64,000 nt of DNA from Novosphingobium sp. CECT 9465 (GCF_920987055.1 NZ_CAKLBX010000001.1:1598501-1662500); one strand, 5' to 3'. Numbered from the stretch's first letter, positions 35,518 to 45,722 are shown. The notes: generated by a model not told the origin, from the letters alone. Made by a program: numbers and translations.

Positions 35518-36792
35518 TTGCGGGTCGCAGTTTTATCGTTGATCGAGGCCGCCGGACCGGATCCGGGTGCTTTACGCGGATACCTGCCAATTGGCGGGCG
35601 TTCGATCCTGCGCCATCAGATCGGGTTCGCCCTGTCGCTTGGCTGCAAACGGATCGTCGTCATGGCGGAAGGCATCAGCGGCGAACTCGTGGCGCTCCAG
35701 CATGTGGTGGAGCGCGGCGGCGCGCAGTTCCACGTCGTGGCAACCGCTCGTGCACTCGTTCCGCTGTTGCAGCCAGAGGACGATGTCTTCGTGCTTGGCG
35801 ACGGGCTTCTCGCCATGCCCGATGCCTTGCGCGATCTGCTCGAAGCAGGACCCGTGCTGCTGACATTGCCGGTGGAAACCGCATTGCCGCTGGGATTCGA
35901 ACGTATCGATATCAACAGCGCCTTTGCCTTTGCCATGCGCTTTCCCGGACGCGTTGCCGCTGCCCTTGCCGATCTGCCACCTGAATGGAATGCCCAGTCT
36001 GCGCTTCTGCGGCTTGCGATACAGGCACGAATCAGCCAGCGGGGAGTGCCCGCTGCCCTGCTGGATGACGGCCGGTGGGCCATTGTCCGAAATGAGGAAG
36101 ACGCACATCGGGCCGAACGGCGATGGCTGCGGTTGCATACCGATGTGGCAGGTGCGGGCGCGCGGGCGCCGGGCGGGGCGATGGCGATTGCCATTGTCAG
36201 GCGCTTTGGTCCGGCGATGCTTCACGCCGGAACCCGGCCCGCGCTGGTCGGACTGGCGGCGGGGCTGGTTGGCCTGCTGGGTGGAGGAATGGGTTGGCTG
36301 GGCAATTTCGCTACCGGCTTTGTCCTGCTCGGTATTGCCTGGCTGATCGAACGGGTGGCCAGCCTGCTTGGCCAGGTCGAACGGGATTCGCTGCTGGCCT
36401 CCGGCCTTGCGCGCAGAAGCGTGGCGGCATTTCACGGACTGATCGATGTAGGCTTCGTGGTGGTCGCCACATGGCGCAGCGAATTGCCCAACGGGCCGGG
36501 CCTGGCTTGGGGGCTTTCCGCCTTTGCTCCGCTGTTGCTGGTTCTTGCCGCGCGCCTTGTGCCGCTGGCCTTGCCCGGCAACCGCTGGGCGCATTTCCTG
36601 CAAGACCGCCTGCTGATGGGCCTGTTTCTGGCCCTGGCGAGCGTGTTCCTGCCGTTCGATGCCATGGTCGGTCTTTGTGTCATCGCCATGATCGCGCTTT
36701 GCCTCTTCCTGCTCCAGACCGGCGCAGATATTGGTGCCACAAGGGACCCGGCGAAGCCTCCGCCTAACCCGCAGTTAACCAGTCGGCAGTAA
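35518..36792 (+). CDS. Nucleotidyltransferase-like/CDP-alcohol-transferase-like membrane protein without the usual catalytic motifs
   Basis: About 424 residues from a TTG start at 35518, chosen because CAGGAGG lies seven bases before it and the fold begins there (LRVAVLSLIEAAG). The N-terminal 200 residues read like a sugar nucleotidyltransferase (YLPIGGRSILRHQIGFALSLGCKRIVVMAEG, DDVFVLGDGLL) but the G-x-G-[TS]-R nucleotide loop is replaced. The C-terminal half has about five membrane segments, laid out like a CDP-alcohol phosphatidyltransferase (TRPALVGLAAGLVGLLGG), yet the D-G-x2-A-R motif is not visible (ERVASLLGQ instead). Probably an inactive or altered descendant; function unknown. Confidence 0.65.
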   Translation: MRVAVLSLIEAAGPDPGALRGYLPIGGRSILRHQIGFALSLGCKRIVVMAEGISGELVALQHVVERGGAQFHVVATARALVPLLQPEDDVFVLGDGLLAMPDALRDLLEAGPVLLTLPVETALPLGFERIDINSAFAFAMRFPGRVAAALADLPPEWNAQSALLRLAIQARISQRGVPAALLDDGRWAIVRNEEDAHRAERRWLRLHTDVAGAGARAPGGAMAIAIVRRFGPAMLHAGTRPALVGLAAGLVGLLGGGMGWLGNFATGFVLLGIAWLIERVASLLGQVERDSLLASGLARRSVAAFHGLIDVGFVVVATWRSELPNGPGLAWGLSAFAPLLLVLAARLVPLALPGNRWAHFLQDRLLMGLFLALASVFLPFDAMVGLCVIAMIALCLFLLQTGADIGATRDPAKPPPNPQLTSRQ

Positions 36793-36801
36793 GAGTTGCG
36801 T

Positions 36802-37770
36802 ATGGCATTGACCGCAACCACCGGCGTCGACACCGGATCTATCGATACGTTACTGAAGGACGACCTGTTCCATGCGGATCAGGCGATGCTCCACATGGGA
36901 CCTATCCTGCGGCATCTCCTGCGCAATGACGACAGCTCGATCTTCAGTGATGAAGTAATCGCGCGGGTGCGCGGCATGCTGGCCGACATTTCCCGGCAGC
37001 TTGTCCAGGCGCTGGGTGAGGCGGCAGGCCATGCCGACGCCGCCGCATGGGCACGCAAGGCAGGTCCCGGTCTGGTTGACATGCTGGCAGGTGATCAGGC
37101 TCTCCTCAATCACCTGCACATGCTGGCGGTGGAATGGCAGATGGCCGACAGGCTGCAAGGGCGCCTTGGCATCGATCCGGTACTGACCCCGCTGCTGCAG
37201 GATATCATCGCCGCGCACGATCATGATCTGGCGGCGCGCGGGATGAACCTTCTGGCCGCGCAGGCCCGGTTCGGACAGGCTATCCGGCGCATGCAAATTC
37301 CATTGGTCGAATTGCCCGCCGACCTTCATCAGGTAACGCTTACGACGATGCAGGCCTATGTCGCGCAGGATCCGTCAGGCGTTGCTGCTGCCGATCTGGC
37401 AGAAACGGTCCTGCGCAAGGCGCGGGCGCAAACGGCATCGCGGATCGATCTGCTGGCCTACGCCATTTCAGCCACCGCTGCGCAGCCATCGGCAACGCTT
37501 TCATTGCAGAACGCGGGGGTCGCCCTTTTCCTGACGGCGTTGAGCCTGGGAACCGGGCTGTCGCGCGAAACGGCCATCATGTGCAGCACCGAAAGCCAGA
37601 TGCCGCGGCTTGCCCTGTCGCTGGCGGCTGCGGGTGTCGGCAGGGAAGGCATTGTCGAAACCTTTGCCGCGCTCCATCCCGATATCGCTCTGCCGGAATC
37701 GCTGACGCAATTGCATCCTGATCGTGCCGCGGCCTTGCTTGCTTCGGCGCAAGCGGAACTGCGCGCCTGA
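36802..37770 (+). CDS. Hypothetical all-helical protein, possibly DUF2336-like
   Basis: 322 residues from the ATG at 36802 (a TTG at 36796 is an alternative two codons earlier). No membrane segment; Ala/Leu-rich helices throughout, with histidine-bearing stretches (FHADQAMLHMGPILRHLL, HLHMLAVEWQMADRLQ, DIIAAHDHDLAARGMNLLAAQ). The repeated-helix character and its place before a histidine kinase recall DUF2336 proteins of alphaproteobacteria; I cannot confirm this. Closely spaced with both neighbours (9 and 18 bases), so probably co-transcribed. Confidence 0.7.
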   Translation: MALTATTGVDTGSIDTLLKDDLFHADQAMLHMGPILRHLLRNDDSSIFSDEVIARVRGMLADISRQLVQALGEAAGHADAAAWARKAGPGLVDMLAGDQALLNHLHMLAVEWQMADRLQGRLGIDPVLTPLLQDIIAAHDHDLAARGMNLLAAQARFGQAIRRMQIPLVELPADLHQVTLTTMQAYVAQDPSGVAAADLAETVLRKARAQTASRIDLLAYAISATAAQPSATLSLQNAGVALFLTALSLGTGLSRETAIMCSTESQMPRLALSLAAAGVGREGIVETFAALHPDIALPESLTQLHPDRAAALLASAQAELRA

Positions 37771-37788
37771 GATGGCGGGCCGATCGCG

Positions 37789-39159
37789 ATGACCGCTGCC
37801 GGACCGATCCGTGCCCGCTGCGATGGCGCCGACCGCCTGATAGAGGCCGATGAAACGCTTGCTGCGCTTCAGGTGCGGCTTGGTGGCAGCTTTCCCGGCG
37901 TGATCGCGCTTCCCGGCCTGATGGCGCTTGTTTGCAAGGCGCGGCATTCGGGCGTCGCGCTGTCGGGTTTGCTGGTCGTGCAGGATGAACGCCAGCCGGT
38001 ATCCTTTCGCGCCCTGGCTGTTCCCGACGCCGACGGCACGTCCATCGAAATCACGGACTGGAAGCTTGCGGCAGAGGCCTGGACGACTGAAACCGCAGTT
38101 GCGGCCGCGGGCGAGGCACTGCTGCGCCAACTGGCCGAAGCCCACGTGGTTCTCGATGCCGAACAACGGGTGATTTCCGGCGTTGTCGATGCTGCGGACC
38201 TTGCCGACTTCGGCAGGGGCTTGCGCCAGGCTTTCGGGCGCTATTGGACTGATCTGGTAGAGCTACGCGAAACCGCTCATCGGCAGCCGCTTCATTGGCG
38301 CCTGCTCGATGATGCCGCTCTTGCCGTTCCGGGATCGTCGAGGCGGTGGAAAGCGCGACTGCTGCCGTTGCGGGCTGGCGGTTTCGAACTGCTGCTTGTG
38401 GCCGATACGGTGCTGCCCCGGATCGCGGCTGACGATGGTCCGCCGCCACAAACGCCGGATTTCAGAGGATTGCTTGGGCGGAACCTCGCGCCTGCGCTGC
38501 GTCAACCCATCAACCGCATCGTCGCCAATGCCGAAACGATCCGTACGCGCCTTGCCGGGCCATTGGCGGATCAGTATGCCGGCTATGCGGGCGACATTGC
38601 CGAGGCGGGCCGCCATCTGCTGGGGCTGGTCGAAGATCTTGCCGATCTTGAAACGGTGGAGGATGCGGGCTTCGATCCGGCACCGGACGAAATCGACCTT
38701 GCCGATTGCGCAAGGCGAGCGGCGGGAATTCTTAGCGTTCGGGCGCAGGAGCGGTCCATCGTGCTTGCTACACCGACGGCGAACGATCCTGCGCCTGCGA
38801 TTGGCGAATTTCGCCGTGTGCTGCAGATTCTCTTCAACCTGATCGGCAACGCCATCCGCTATACGCCCGGTCACACCACGGTTACGATCGAAACGGGTGT
38901 GGATGGCCAGACGGCCTGGCTTTCGGTGACCGACGAGGGTGAGGGACTGTCAGAGGAAGATGCGGCCAAAGTCTTCGAGAAGTTCGAAAGGCTTGGGCGC
39001 AGCGGTGATGGGGGCAGTGGGCTGGGTCTGTACATATCGCGCAAGCTGGCGCGCGCGATGAATGGTGACCTCTCGGTTCAATCCGCGCCCGGTCGCGGTG
39101 CCCGCTTCGTGCTCAGCCTTCCGGCAGACCGCGCGGCAAAAGCCAGCGCGGCGGGCTGA
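37789..39159 (+). CDS. Histidine-kinase-like protein lacking the phosphoacceptor histidine
   Basis: 456 residues, no membrane segments. The N-terminal region (1-215) resembles degenerate PAS-like sensors. The dimerisation helix aligns as RNLAPALRQPINRIVANAETI; where kinases have S-H-E-L-R-T-P-L-N, this has A-P-A-L-R-Q-P-I-N, so the histidine is P235. The ATPase domain keeps its boxes: NLIGNAIRYTPG (N), VTDEGEGL (G1), FEKFERLG (F), GGSGLGLYISRKL (G2). It can thus probably bind ATP but not autophosphorylate in the normal way. It ends one base before a convergent small gene. Confidence 0.85.
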   Translation: MTAAGPIRARCDGADRLIEADETLAALQVRLGGSFPGVIALPGLMALVCKARHSGVALSGLLVVQDERQPVSFRALAVPDADGTSIEITDWKLAAEAWTTETAVAAAGEALLRQLAEAHVVLDAEQRVISGVVDAADLADFGRGLRQAFGRYWTDLVELRETAHRQPLHWRLLDDAALAVPGSSRRWKARLLPLRAGGFELLLVADTVLPRIAADDGPPPQTPDFRGLLGRNLAPALRQPINRIVANAETIRTRLAGPLADQYAGYAGDIAEAGRHLLGLVEDLADLETVEDAGFDPAPDEIDLADCARRAAGILSVRAQERSIVLATPTANDPAPAIGEFRRVLQILFNLIGNAIRYTPGHTTVTIETGVDGQTAWLSVTDEGEGLSEEDAAKVFEKFERLGRSGDGGSGLGLYISRKLARAMNGDLSVQSAPGRGARFVLSLPADRAAKASAAG

Positions 39160-39351
39160 TCACGGGCGTTTGGCGCCTCGCCACAATGCGAGCACGCCGA
39201 CCAGCATAAGCCCGGCGCCGATCACAGCCCACTGTCCTTGTGCCAGCATGAAACTGGACGAAGGCCACAGGATCACGCCCGTACCCTGACCTACCCACAA
39301 CCCGCCCATCAGGATGGCGGCGATACCGAAAATCTTCAGAAGCATCGCCAT
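39160..39351 (-). CDS. Small two-helix inner-membrane protein
   Basis: 63 residues: MAMLLKIFGIAAILMGGLWVGQGTG and ILWPSSSF followed by a second helix (WAVIGAGLMLVGVLALW) and a basic end (RGAKRP). This small conserved membrane protein type is common in sphingomonads without a known role. It lies 21 bases after gltA on the same strand, so it may be the last gene of that transcript. Confidence 0.75.
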   Translation of the reverse strand: MAMLLKIFGIAAILMGGLWVGQGTGVILWPSSSFMLAQGQWAVIGAGLMLVGVLALWRGAKRP

Positions 39352-39372
39352 CGCCGCCTGTCCCTGTTGCTA

Positions 39373-40659
39373 TCAGCGTTCGCTGAGCGGAATGTAATCG
39401 CGCTGCGTCGGTCCGGTGTAAAGCTGGCGCGGACGGCCGATCTTCTGGCCTGGATCGGAAATCATTTCGTTCCACTGTGCCACCCATCCCACGGTGCGGG
39501 CAAGTGCGAACAGCACGGTGAACATCGTGGTCGGGAAACCGATCGCCGAAAGGATGATGCCCGAATAGAAATCGACGTTCGGGAACAGCTTCTTTTCAGC
39601 GAAGTAGGGATCGCTCAGCGCGATCTCTTCCAAGCGAAGCGCGGTTTCGAACAGCGGGTCCTGCACGTTCAGCGCCGCGAACACTTCGCGGACGGTGGTC
39701 TGCATCACGGTCGCGCGCGGATCGTAGTTCTTGTAGACGCGATGACCGAAGCCCATCAGGCGGAACGGATCGTTCTTGTCCTTGGCGCGATCGATATAGT
39801 GCTGGATCTTGTCCGGCGTACCGATTTCCTTGAGCATGTTGAGCGCAGCTTCATTCGCGCCGCCATGCGCCGGTCCCCACAGGCAGGCAATGCCTGCTGC
39901 GATGCATGCGAACGGGTTCGCACCCGAAGAGCCAGCAAGGCGGACGGTGGATGTCGATGCGTTCTGTTCATGGTCGGCATGCAGCGTGAAGATGCGATCC
40001 ATCGCCTTTTCGACAGCGGGAACGACTTCATATTCCTCAGCCGGAACGCCGAAGGTCATCTTCAGGAAGTTGCCGGTGTAGGACAGCTTGTTGTCAGGAT
40101 AGACGAAGGGCTGGCCGACAGAATACTTGTAGGCCATCGCCGCGATCGTAGGCATCTTGGCAATCAGGCGGTGCGAACTGATCTTGCGGTGGGTAGGGTC
40201 CGCGATATCGGTGGAATCATGGTAGAATGCCGAAAGAGCACCAACCACACCACACATGATCGCCATGGGATGCGCATCGCGGCGGAAACCGCGATAGAAC
40301 GTGGCAAGCTGTTCGTGCAGCATGGTGTGCCGCGTGATCGTGCGGCTGAATTCGGCCAGTTCACCTGAGCTTGGCAATTCGCCATTGAGCAGGAGATAGC
40401 TCACTTCCATGAACGACGAATGTTCAGCCAGCTGGCCGATCGGATAACCGCGATGGAGCAGGACGCCTTCGTCACCATCGATGTAAGTGATCGCCGAATC
40501 GCAGCTTGCCGTTGAGGTGAAGCCGGGATCGTAAGTGAACATGCCCGTCTGCGCATAGAGCTTGCGGATGTCGATGACATCGGGGCCGATGGTCCCGCTG
40601 TTTACGGGCATATCGATTGTCTTGCCGCCAGCGGTCAAAGAAGCCTGGTTATCGCTCAC
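39373..40659 (-). CDS. gltA: Citrate synthase (type I)
   Basis: Condenses acetyl-CoA and oxaloacetate, entry to the citric acid cycle; 428 residues. Active-site histidines are seen in [15 protein letters not shown] and [16 protein letters not shown], the aspartate in the region [14 protein letters not shown], and CoA contacts in [15 protein letters not shown]. The length and N-terminal domain are those of Gram-negative hexameric citrate synthase. gltX lies 46 bases upstream on the same strand. Confidence 0.97.
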   Translation of the reverse strand: MSDNQASLTAGGKTIDMPVNSGTIGPDVIDIRKLYAQTGMFTYDPGFTSTASCDSAITYIDGDEGVLLHRGYPIGQLAEHSSFMEVSYLLLNGELPSSGELAEFSRTITRHTMLHEQLATFYRGFRRDAHPMAIMCGVVGALSAFYHDSTDIADPTHRKISSHRLIAKMPTIAAMAYKYSVGQPFVYPDNKLSYTGNFLKMTFGVPAEEYEVVPAVEKAMDRIFTLHADHEQNASTSTVRLAGSSGANPFACIAAGIACLWGPAHGGANEAALNMLKEIGTPDKIQHYIDRAKDKNDPFRLMGFGHRVYKNYDPRATVMQTTVREVFAALNVQDPLFETALRLEEIALSDPYFAEKKLFPNVDFYSGIILSAIGFPTTMFTVLFALARTVGWVAQWNEMISDPGQKIGRPRQLYTGPTQRDYIPLSER

Positions 40660-40705
40660 GCTTTAGCCCTCCTGTTCCATGTCATTAGTTCAATACTGCC
40701 CCGAC

Positions 40706-42169
40706 TTATGCCGCATGGTCGCGAATGCGCGCCAGCGACTCGTCCCTGCCGAGCAGCGCCAATACGTCGAAAATGCCCGGTGAGGTAGCCTGTCCCGTCA
40801 AGCTTGCGCGCAGCGGTTGGGCTATCTTGCCCAAGCCAATCCCTAGCCCCTCAGCCATTTGTTTTACCGTGGCCTCGAGGTCTTCGGTTGTCCAGCCGTT
40901 TTCGCCTTCCAGGACGGTTGCAACCTGCGACAGGATCGCGCGAGCATCGTCATTCAGGATTACCGCCGCTTTTTCGGCCAGCGGAAGCGGGCGTCGGGCG
41001 AACAGGAACACAGCGCCCTGCGCCAGTTCGTTCAGGTCTGCCGCGCGCACCTTCAGAACGGGCATTGCGCGCGTCAGCAGGTCGAGTCCGCTTTCAGCCG
41101 AAAAGCCCGGCGCGAGAGCTTCCAGCCGCTTGGCCACCAGTGCCGCCAGCCTCGTATCGTCGGCCTCGCGGATATACTGACCGTTCAGATTGAGCAGTTT
41201 CTTGAGATCGAATCGCGACGCGCCCTTGTTCACATCGATGATGTCGAACCATTCCACCGCCTGATCGCGACTGATGATTTCCTCGTCGCCATGGCCCCAG
41301 CCCAGCCGCAGCAGGTAATTGAACACCGCTTCGGGCAACAGGCCCATCTCGTCGCGATAGGCATCGACGCCCAGTGCGCCATGGCGCTTGGAAAGCTTCG
41401 CCCCGTCCGCTCCGTGGATCAGCGGGATATGGGCATAGACAGGGTCCGGCCATGTCCCCTCGATGTCCTGCATCGCGCGGATCACCACCAGTTGGCGGAA
41501 GGCGTTGTTGATATGGTCGTCGCCCCGGATTACGTGAGTGACGCCCATGTCATGATCGTCCACGACGACCGCCAGCATGTAGGTCGGCGTACCATCGGAA
41601 CGCAGGATCACGAAATCGTCAAGTTCGCCGTTCTGAACCGTGATCGATCCCTGAACCTGATCGGCTATCACTGTTTCGCCCTCGCGCGGGGATTTCATCC
41701 GCACAACGTAAGGCGCGCCTTGCGGCCACTGGTCCGGCGTGGCTTCGCGCCATTCACTGTCGATACGGAACGGGCGGCGCTCTGCCAGCGCCTGTTCGCG
41801 TCGGGCGGCGAGTTCTTCCTGTGTCAGGTAGCAGCGATAGGCGTGGCCGGCGTCGAGCATCTGGTGCGCGACCTGGGCATGGCGATCCGACCGGGCAAAC
41901 TGGAACACCGGCGGTTCATCGCCGCCAAGACCAAGCCATTCTAGCCCGTCGAAAATCGCGTCGATGGCCGCATCGGTTGACCGCGCGCGGTCGGTATCCT
42001 CGATGCGCAGCAGGTACGTTCCACCGTGGTGACGGGCATAAAGCCAGTTGAACAGCGCGGTGCGCGCGCCGCCGATGTGCAGAAACCCCGTGGGCGATGG
42101 TGCAAAACGCGTAACCACCCCGCCTACGGGGCGCGATCCTGCAGAAACGGTATCAGTGGCGCTTGCCAT
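40706..42169 (-). CDS. gltX: Glutamyl-tRNA synthetase
   Basis: Class I aminoacyl-tRNA synthetase, 487 residues from the ATG at 42169 ([14 protein letters not shown]). HIGH-type motif in [25 protein letters not shown]-type motif as [16 protein letters not shown] substrate region. The anticodon-binding C-terminus is complete. The frame is open further upstream, but that part is antisense to comEC. The start is 29 bases from the divergent comEC start, so promoters must overlap. Confidence 0.96.
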   Translation of the reverse strand: MASATDTVSAGSRPVGGVVTRFAPSPTGFLHIGGARTALFNWLYARHHGGTYLLRIEDTDRARSTDAAIDAIFDGLEWLGLGGDEPPVFQFARSDRHAQVAHQMLDAGHAYRCYLTQEELAARREQALAERRPFRIDSEWREATPDQWPQGAPYVVRMKSPREGETVIADQVQGSITVQNGELDDFVILRSDGTPTYMLAVVVDDHDMGVTHVIRGDDHINNAFRQLVVIRAMQDIEGTWPDPVYAHIPLIHGADGAKLSKRHGALGVDAYRDEMGLLPEAVFNYLLRLGWGHGDEEIISRDQAVEWFDIIDVNKGASRFDLKKLLNLNGQYIREADDTRLAALVAKRLEALAPGFSAESGLDLLTRAMPVLKVRAADLNELAQGAVFLFARRPLPLAEKAAVILNDDARAILSQVATVLEGENGWTTEDLEATVKQMAEGLGIGLGKIAQPLRASLTGQATSPGIFDVLALLGRDESLARIRDHAA

Positions 42170-42198
42170 TGGCCGCGCTTTCCTTCCCTTTGAAATCC

Positions 42199-44547
42199 AT
42201 GGCGTCCGCGTTACCCGAAGCTCCGGCATCTGATAGCCAGGCAGCAGGTTTCCCTGCCGCCGGGCCAGACGGAGCACCAAGCGGACGCGGGCGGCATTGG
42301 GACATCGCGGCGCGATTGTCCAGCATCCTCGATCATGCCGAAGCCTTCCTTGAAGCCCACCCGTTTGAACGGGGATTGTGGCTGGTCGTCGCCTTTGCCT
42401 CAGGCATCGTTGCCTGGATCGCATTGCCCGGCCCGGAGCACTGGATCGCCATGCTGCTGGGCATGTCCGGGCTGGCGCTGCTTTCATCCGTCCTGCTTGA
42501 TGAGATACGGTGCGGGCATCTGCGGCTTGCCATATTGGGCCTTGGCGCCATGGCTTGCGCCGGGATGACGACGATCTGGGTCAAGTCCGAACTGGTCGGC
42601 CAACCTGGCATCGCCAGTCCGCGCGTGGCTTGGCTGCAAGGGAGGGTGATAGAGCGGCGGGAAGAACCCGCAAAAGCGCGGGCAAGGCTGGTCCTGCGTG
42701 TTCCGCTGGATGGGTACCCTTCGCCCGTGATGGTCCGGGTCAATCTGCCGAGGGAAAAGGATAACCCCGCCGCGCCGCAAGGCGCCGAGGTCCGCTTGCG
42801 CGCAAGGCTTATGCCCCCTGCGCCGCCGATGCTGCCGGGCGGATACGACTTTGCCCGAACCGCATGGTTTGGCGGTATTGCCGCCACCGGCTCGGTCCTC
42901 AGCAAGGTTCAGGTCCTGCGCGAATCGGATCGCAGCACCACCTTGCGCGGGGTGCAGGCATCTCTGGCCGCGCATATCCGTTCGATGCTGGCGGGGTCCC
43001 CCGGCAATATCGCCGCGGCACTCGCCAGCGGGGATCGGGGCGCGATTTCGACGTTTGATGAAGATGCGATGCGCGATGCAGGGCTGACGCACCTGCTCTC
43101 GATCAGCGGCCTGCACGTCAGCGCGCTGGTCGGCTTCGTCTATTGGCTGTTCGCCCGCGCGCTTGCACTGCTGCCCTGGATCGCGCTGCGCATTCGCGTG
43201 CCCATCGCCGCCGCGCTGGCAGGTGCCTTGGCCGGAATTGCCTATACCCTACTCACCGGCGCGGAAGTTCCGACCGTGCGATCGTGTATCGGCGCGCTGC
43301 TGGTACTGGTGGCGCTCGCCCTGGGGCGTGATCCGCTGTCGCTCAGGCTTGTGGCGGTCGGCGGGCTGCTGGTCGTGCTGTTCTGGCCCGAAGCGGTCGT
43401 CGGTCCCAGCTTTCAGATGAGTTTTGCCGCGGTCATCGCCATCATTGCATTTCATTCCGCCGCCCCGGTGCGGGGATTTCTGACCGCCGAACATCACGGA
43501 CCGCTTGTACGCATGGGCCGCAGCCTGATCCTGCTGCTGGCCACCGGCGTGGTCATCGAAATGGCGTTGATGCCCATCGGTCTGTTCCACTTTCACCGCG
43601 CAGGCGTCTACGGCGCGCTGGCAAACGTGATCGCCATTCCGCTGACCACATTCGTCACCATGCCGCTGATGGGTATCGCGCTGATACTCGACCTTGCAGG
43701 CCTTGGCGCGCCGGTATGGTGGCTCGTCGGCAAGTCGCTGGAACTTTTGCTGGCCATAGCGCACTTCGTTGCCGCGCGTCCGGGCGCAGTCACGATGCTG
43801 CCGCCGGGCGCGCCATGGAGCTTTGCGCTGTTCATCGCCGGAATGCTGTGGCTCGCGCTGTGGACCGGGCGCGTTCGCCTGTGGGGCATTGTCCCGGCAG
43901 GCATCGCAATCTGCGCCATGATAGCAGCGCCCACGCCCGACATTCTGGTCACGGGCGACGGGCACCACGTTGGCATTACCGGGCAAGGCCGCGACCTCCT
44001 TTTCCTGCGGGCGGGGCGAGGGGACTACATGCGCGACAGCCTGCTCGAACTCGCCGGAATGGAAGGCGATCTACGCACCATCGAGGACTGGCCCGCCGCC
44101 CGGTGCAGCGCCGATTTCTGCACACTGGCCATTGTCAGGGGCGGCAGGCGTTTCGTCCTGCTGATGGCCCGGACCCGTGAATATGTCGACGATATGGACC
44201 TTGCCGCGGCCTGCGAACGCGCAGACATCGTCATAGCCGACCGGCGGCTGCCTTTCTCATGCCGCCCCCGGATGCTGAAGGCGGACCGCATATTCCTCGC
44301 GCAAACGGGCGGTATCACCATCAATCTTGCATCCGGGCGCATTCGCACAGTTGCCGAAGGGCAGGGACGGCAGGGCTGGTATCGCTGGCCGATCCCACCC
44401 TTGCCCGCAAAGTTCGATAAGCGCGCTGCAACTCGTGGACAGGTGACAGCGAGTTCCGCCGCCACTCTGCCCGCGCACCACGAACGATCGACCAGAGTTG
44501 AAAGACCTGTTGCCGAACACGTCAGGTCGGCACAACCGAACAGGTAG
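42199..44547 (+). CDS. comEC: ComEC/Rec2-family membrane protein with degenerate C-terminal domain
   Basis: DNA-uptake channel family, 782 residues from the ATG at 42199. DUF4131 region (about 50-220), then the ComEC competence domain ([39 protein letters not shown]) with about ten membrane segments. The C-terminal 200 residues occupy the place of the metallo-beta-lactamase-like nuclease domain, but its H-x-H-x-D-H motif is absent ([26 protein letters not shown] instead), as in other alphaproteobacterial ComEC. Transformation is inferred from the family only. Confidence 0.9.
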   Translation: MASALPEAPASDSQAAGFPAAGPDGAPSGRGRHWDIAARLSSILDHAEAFLEAHPFERGLWLVVAFASGIVAWIALPGPEHWIAMLLGMSGLALLSSVLLDEIRCGHLRLAILGLGAMACAGMTTIWVKSELVGQPGIASPRVAWLQGRVIERREEPAKARARLVLRVPLDGYPSPVMVRVNLPREKDNPAAPQGAEVRLRARLMPPAPPMLPGGYDFARTAWFGGIAATGSVLSKVQVLRESDRSTTLRGVQASLAAHIRSMLAGSPGNIAAALASGDRGAISTFDEDAMRDAGLTHLLSISGLHVSALVGFVYWLFARALALLPWIALRIRVPIAAALAGALAGIAYTLLTGAEVPTVRSCIGALLVLVALALGRDPLSLRLVAVGGLLVVLFWPEAVVGPSFQMSFAAVIAIIAFHSAAPVRGFLTAEHHGPLVRMGRSLILLLATGVVIEMALMPIGLFHFHRAGVYGALANVIAIPLTTFVTMPLMGIALILDLAGLGAPVWWLVGKSLELLLAIAHFVAARPGAVTMLPPGAPWSFALFIAGMLWLALWTGRVRLWGIVPAGIAICAMIAAPTPDILVTGDGHHVGITGQGRDLLFLRAGRGDYMRDSLLELAGMEGDLRTIEDWPAARCSADFCTLAIVRGGRRFVLLMARTREYVDDMDLAAACERADIVIADRRLPFSCRPRMLKADRIFLAQTGGITINLASGRIRTVAEGQGRQGWYRWPIPPLPAKFDKRAATRGQVTASSAATLPAHHERSTRVERPVAEHVRSAQPNR

Positions 44548-44720
44548 GCGCATTTTCAGGGATTCGTCGTTCCATCGATGCGGGAACTATCCACCGCAGA
44601 CCCTGCCAAATTTCGCTTGCGGCAATCGGCGAAGCATTATGGCGATCGATGACGACCGTCATCGCATTGGCATATGCTTTTCCCCATTCGGTTGGCGATT
44701 ATACCCTTTGCAAACATTAT

Positions 44721-44819
44721 TTCGTCATTGCGAGGAGGCGAAGCCGACGAAGCAATCCAGCGCCGTTATACACTGCTCTGGATTGCTTCTCCCCGCTTCG
44801 CGGCGCTCGCAATGACGAA
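44721..44819. repeat. Palindromic REP/MITE-like element (TTCGTCATTGCGAG type)
   Basis: Arms TTCGTCATTGCGAGGAGGCG and AAGCAATCCAG mirror CTGGATTGCTT and CTCGCAATGACGAA at the other end, giving a long imperfect hairpin around a short AT-rich centre. This sequence class (CGTCATTGCGAG ... GCAATGACG) is widespread in bacterial intergenic DNA. Only one copy is in the window. Confidence 0.85.
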
Positions 44820-44922
44820 GCTGAAACTTGTGTTTGCAAAAGACATTATCGCCATTCGGTTAGCGTCAACTCGTTTCCAATCCCATCTCTCATCACGAAC
44901 TGCCGTGCCAGTGCAGGGATGG

Positions 44923-44943
44923 TCCCCGGATCAAGTCCGGGGA
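44923..44943. repeat. Short palindromic repeat (TCCCCGGA-TCAAG-TCCGGGGA)
   Basis: 8-bp perfect stem around a 5-base centre. The CCCCGGATCAAGTCCGGGG pattern is a familiar repeat in alphaproteobacterial intergenic regions. It lies about 40 bases downstream of the lexA stop on the lexA side and could help end that transcript. Confidence 0.75.
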
Positions 44944-44984
44944 GACGAGGAGGGTAAGACCATATGCAAAAGCGATAATCGCGA

Positions 44985-45689
44985 TCAATGATAGCGGCGC
45001 AGCAATCCGGCGAGTTTGCCTTGCACGGCCACTTCATCGGGCCGGTAGAACTGGGGATCGTAGGCGGCATTGGCGGGATCGAGCCGGATCATGCCCTTTT
45101 CACGGTGGAGATACTTGAGCGTTGCTTCCTCTCCGCGTACCAGTGCAACGACGATTTCGCCATCGCGCGCGGCGTCGGTCTTGCGCACGAGCGCATAGTC
45201 ACCATCGAAAATGCCAGCTTCGATCATGGAATCGCCCGACACTTCCAGTGCGTAATGCTCGCCCGCGCCAAGCAGTGCGGCAGGCACGGGCAAGGTTGCA
45301 GCCGTTTCAAGCGCCTCGATCGGCATGCCAGCGGCGATTTTGCCGTGTAGCGGCAATTCGATGACGTCATTCGCCGGCGCGGGTGTGGCCTTTGGCGCGG
45401 CGCGCGGCGGGGCGGCCACTGAAGCGATGTTGGCAGCCGGTTGCAACGGCGCCGAGGCAGGTTTGCTTACTGCGCTTTCAGGCTGGCGGATGACTTCCAG
45501 CGCGCGGGCGCGATTGGCCAGGCGGCGAATGAAGCCGCGCTCTTCCAGTGCCGAGATCAGGCGATGCACCCCCGACTTCGACTTGAGATCAAGCGCTTCC
45601 TTCATTTCCTCAAAACTGGGGGAAATGCCGGATTCTTCCAGACGGATCTGGATGAAGGTGAGCAGTTCATGCTGCTTGCGCGTCAACAT
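44985..45689 (-). CDS. lexA: SOS repressor LexA
   Basis: 234 residues. N-terminal winged helix ([53 protein letters not shown]). A long alanine/proline linker (about 75-125) carries several A-P repeats. The peptidase domain has the cleavage site in [10 protein letters not shown] (Ala-Gly), nucleophile serine in [15 protein letters not shown] and the lysine in [11 protein letters not shown]. It represses SOS genes and self-cleaves with RecA-ssDNA. A GTTC-N7-GTTC box just upstream indicates autoregulation. Confidence 0.97.
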   Translation of the reverse strand: MLTRKQHELLTFIQIRLEESGISPSFEEMKEALDLKSKSGVHRLISALEERGFIRRLANRARALEVIRQPESAVSKPASAPLQPAANIASVAAPPRAAPKATPAPANDVIELPLHGKIAAGMPIEALETAATLPVPAALLGAGEHYALEVSGDSMIEAGIFDGDYALVRKTDAARDGEIVVALVRGEEATLKYLHREKGMIRLDPANAAYDPQFYRPDEVAVQGKLAGLLRRYH

Positions 45690-45707
45690 TGGCGGTTCTC
45701 CGCGAGT

Positions 45708-45722
45708 GAACGAATGCGGAAC
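45708..45722 (-). promoter_or_regulatory. LexA (SOS) box of lexA
   Basis: Read in the direction of lexA: GTTC-CGCATTC-GTTC, the alphaproteobacterial SOS box GTTC-N7-GTTC, ending about 19 bases before the lexA ATG. Autoregulation of lexA through such a box is established in alphaproteobacteria. Confidence 0.88.

Larger units (their letters stand above)
44548..44984. other. Gene-free, repeat-rich gap between comEC and lexA (437 bp)
   Basis: No supported gene. Contains a 99-bp palindromic repeat (44721-44819), a second short palindrome (44923-44943) and imperfect direct repeats around the first: TTTGCAAACATTAT before it and TTTGCAAAAGACATTAT after it, plus CATTCGGTTGGCG and CATTCGGTTAGCG. The gap looks like a landing site for small mobile repeats between two convergent genes. 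Confidence 0.7.
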
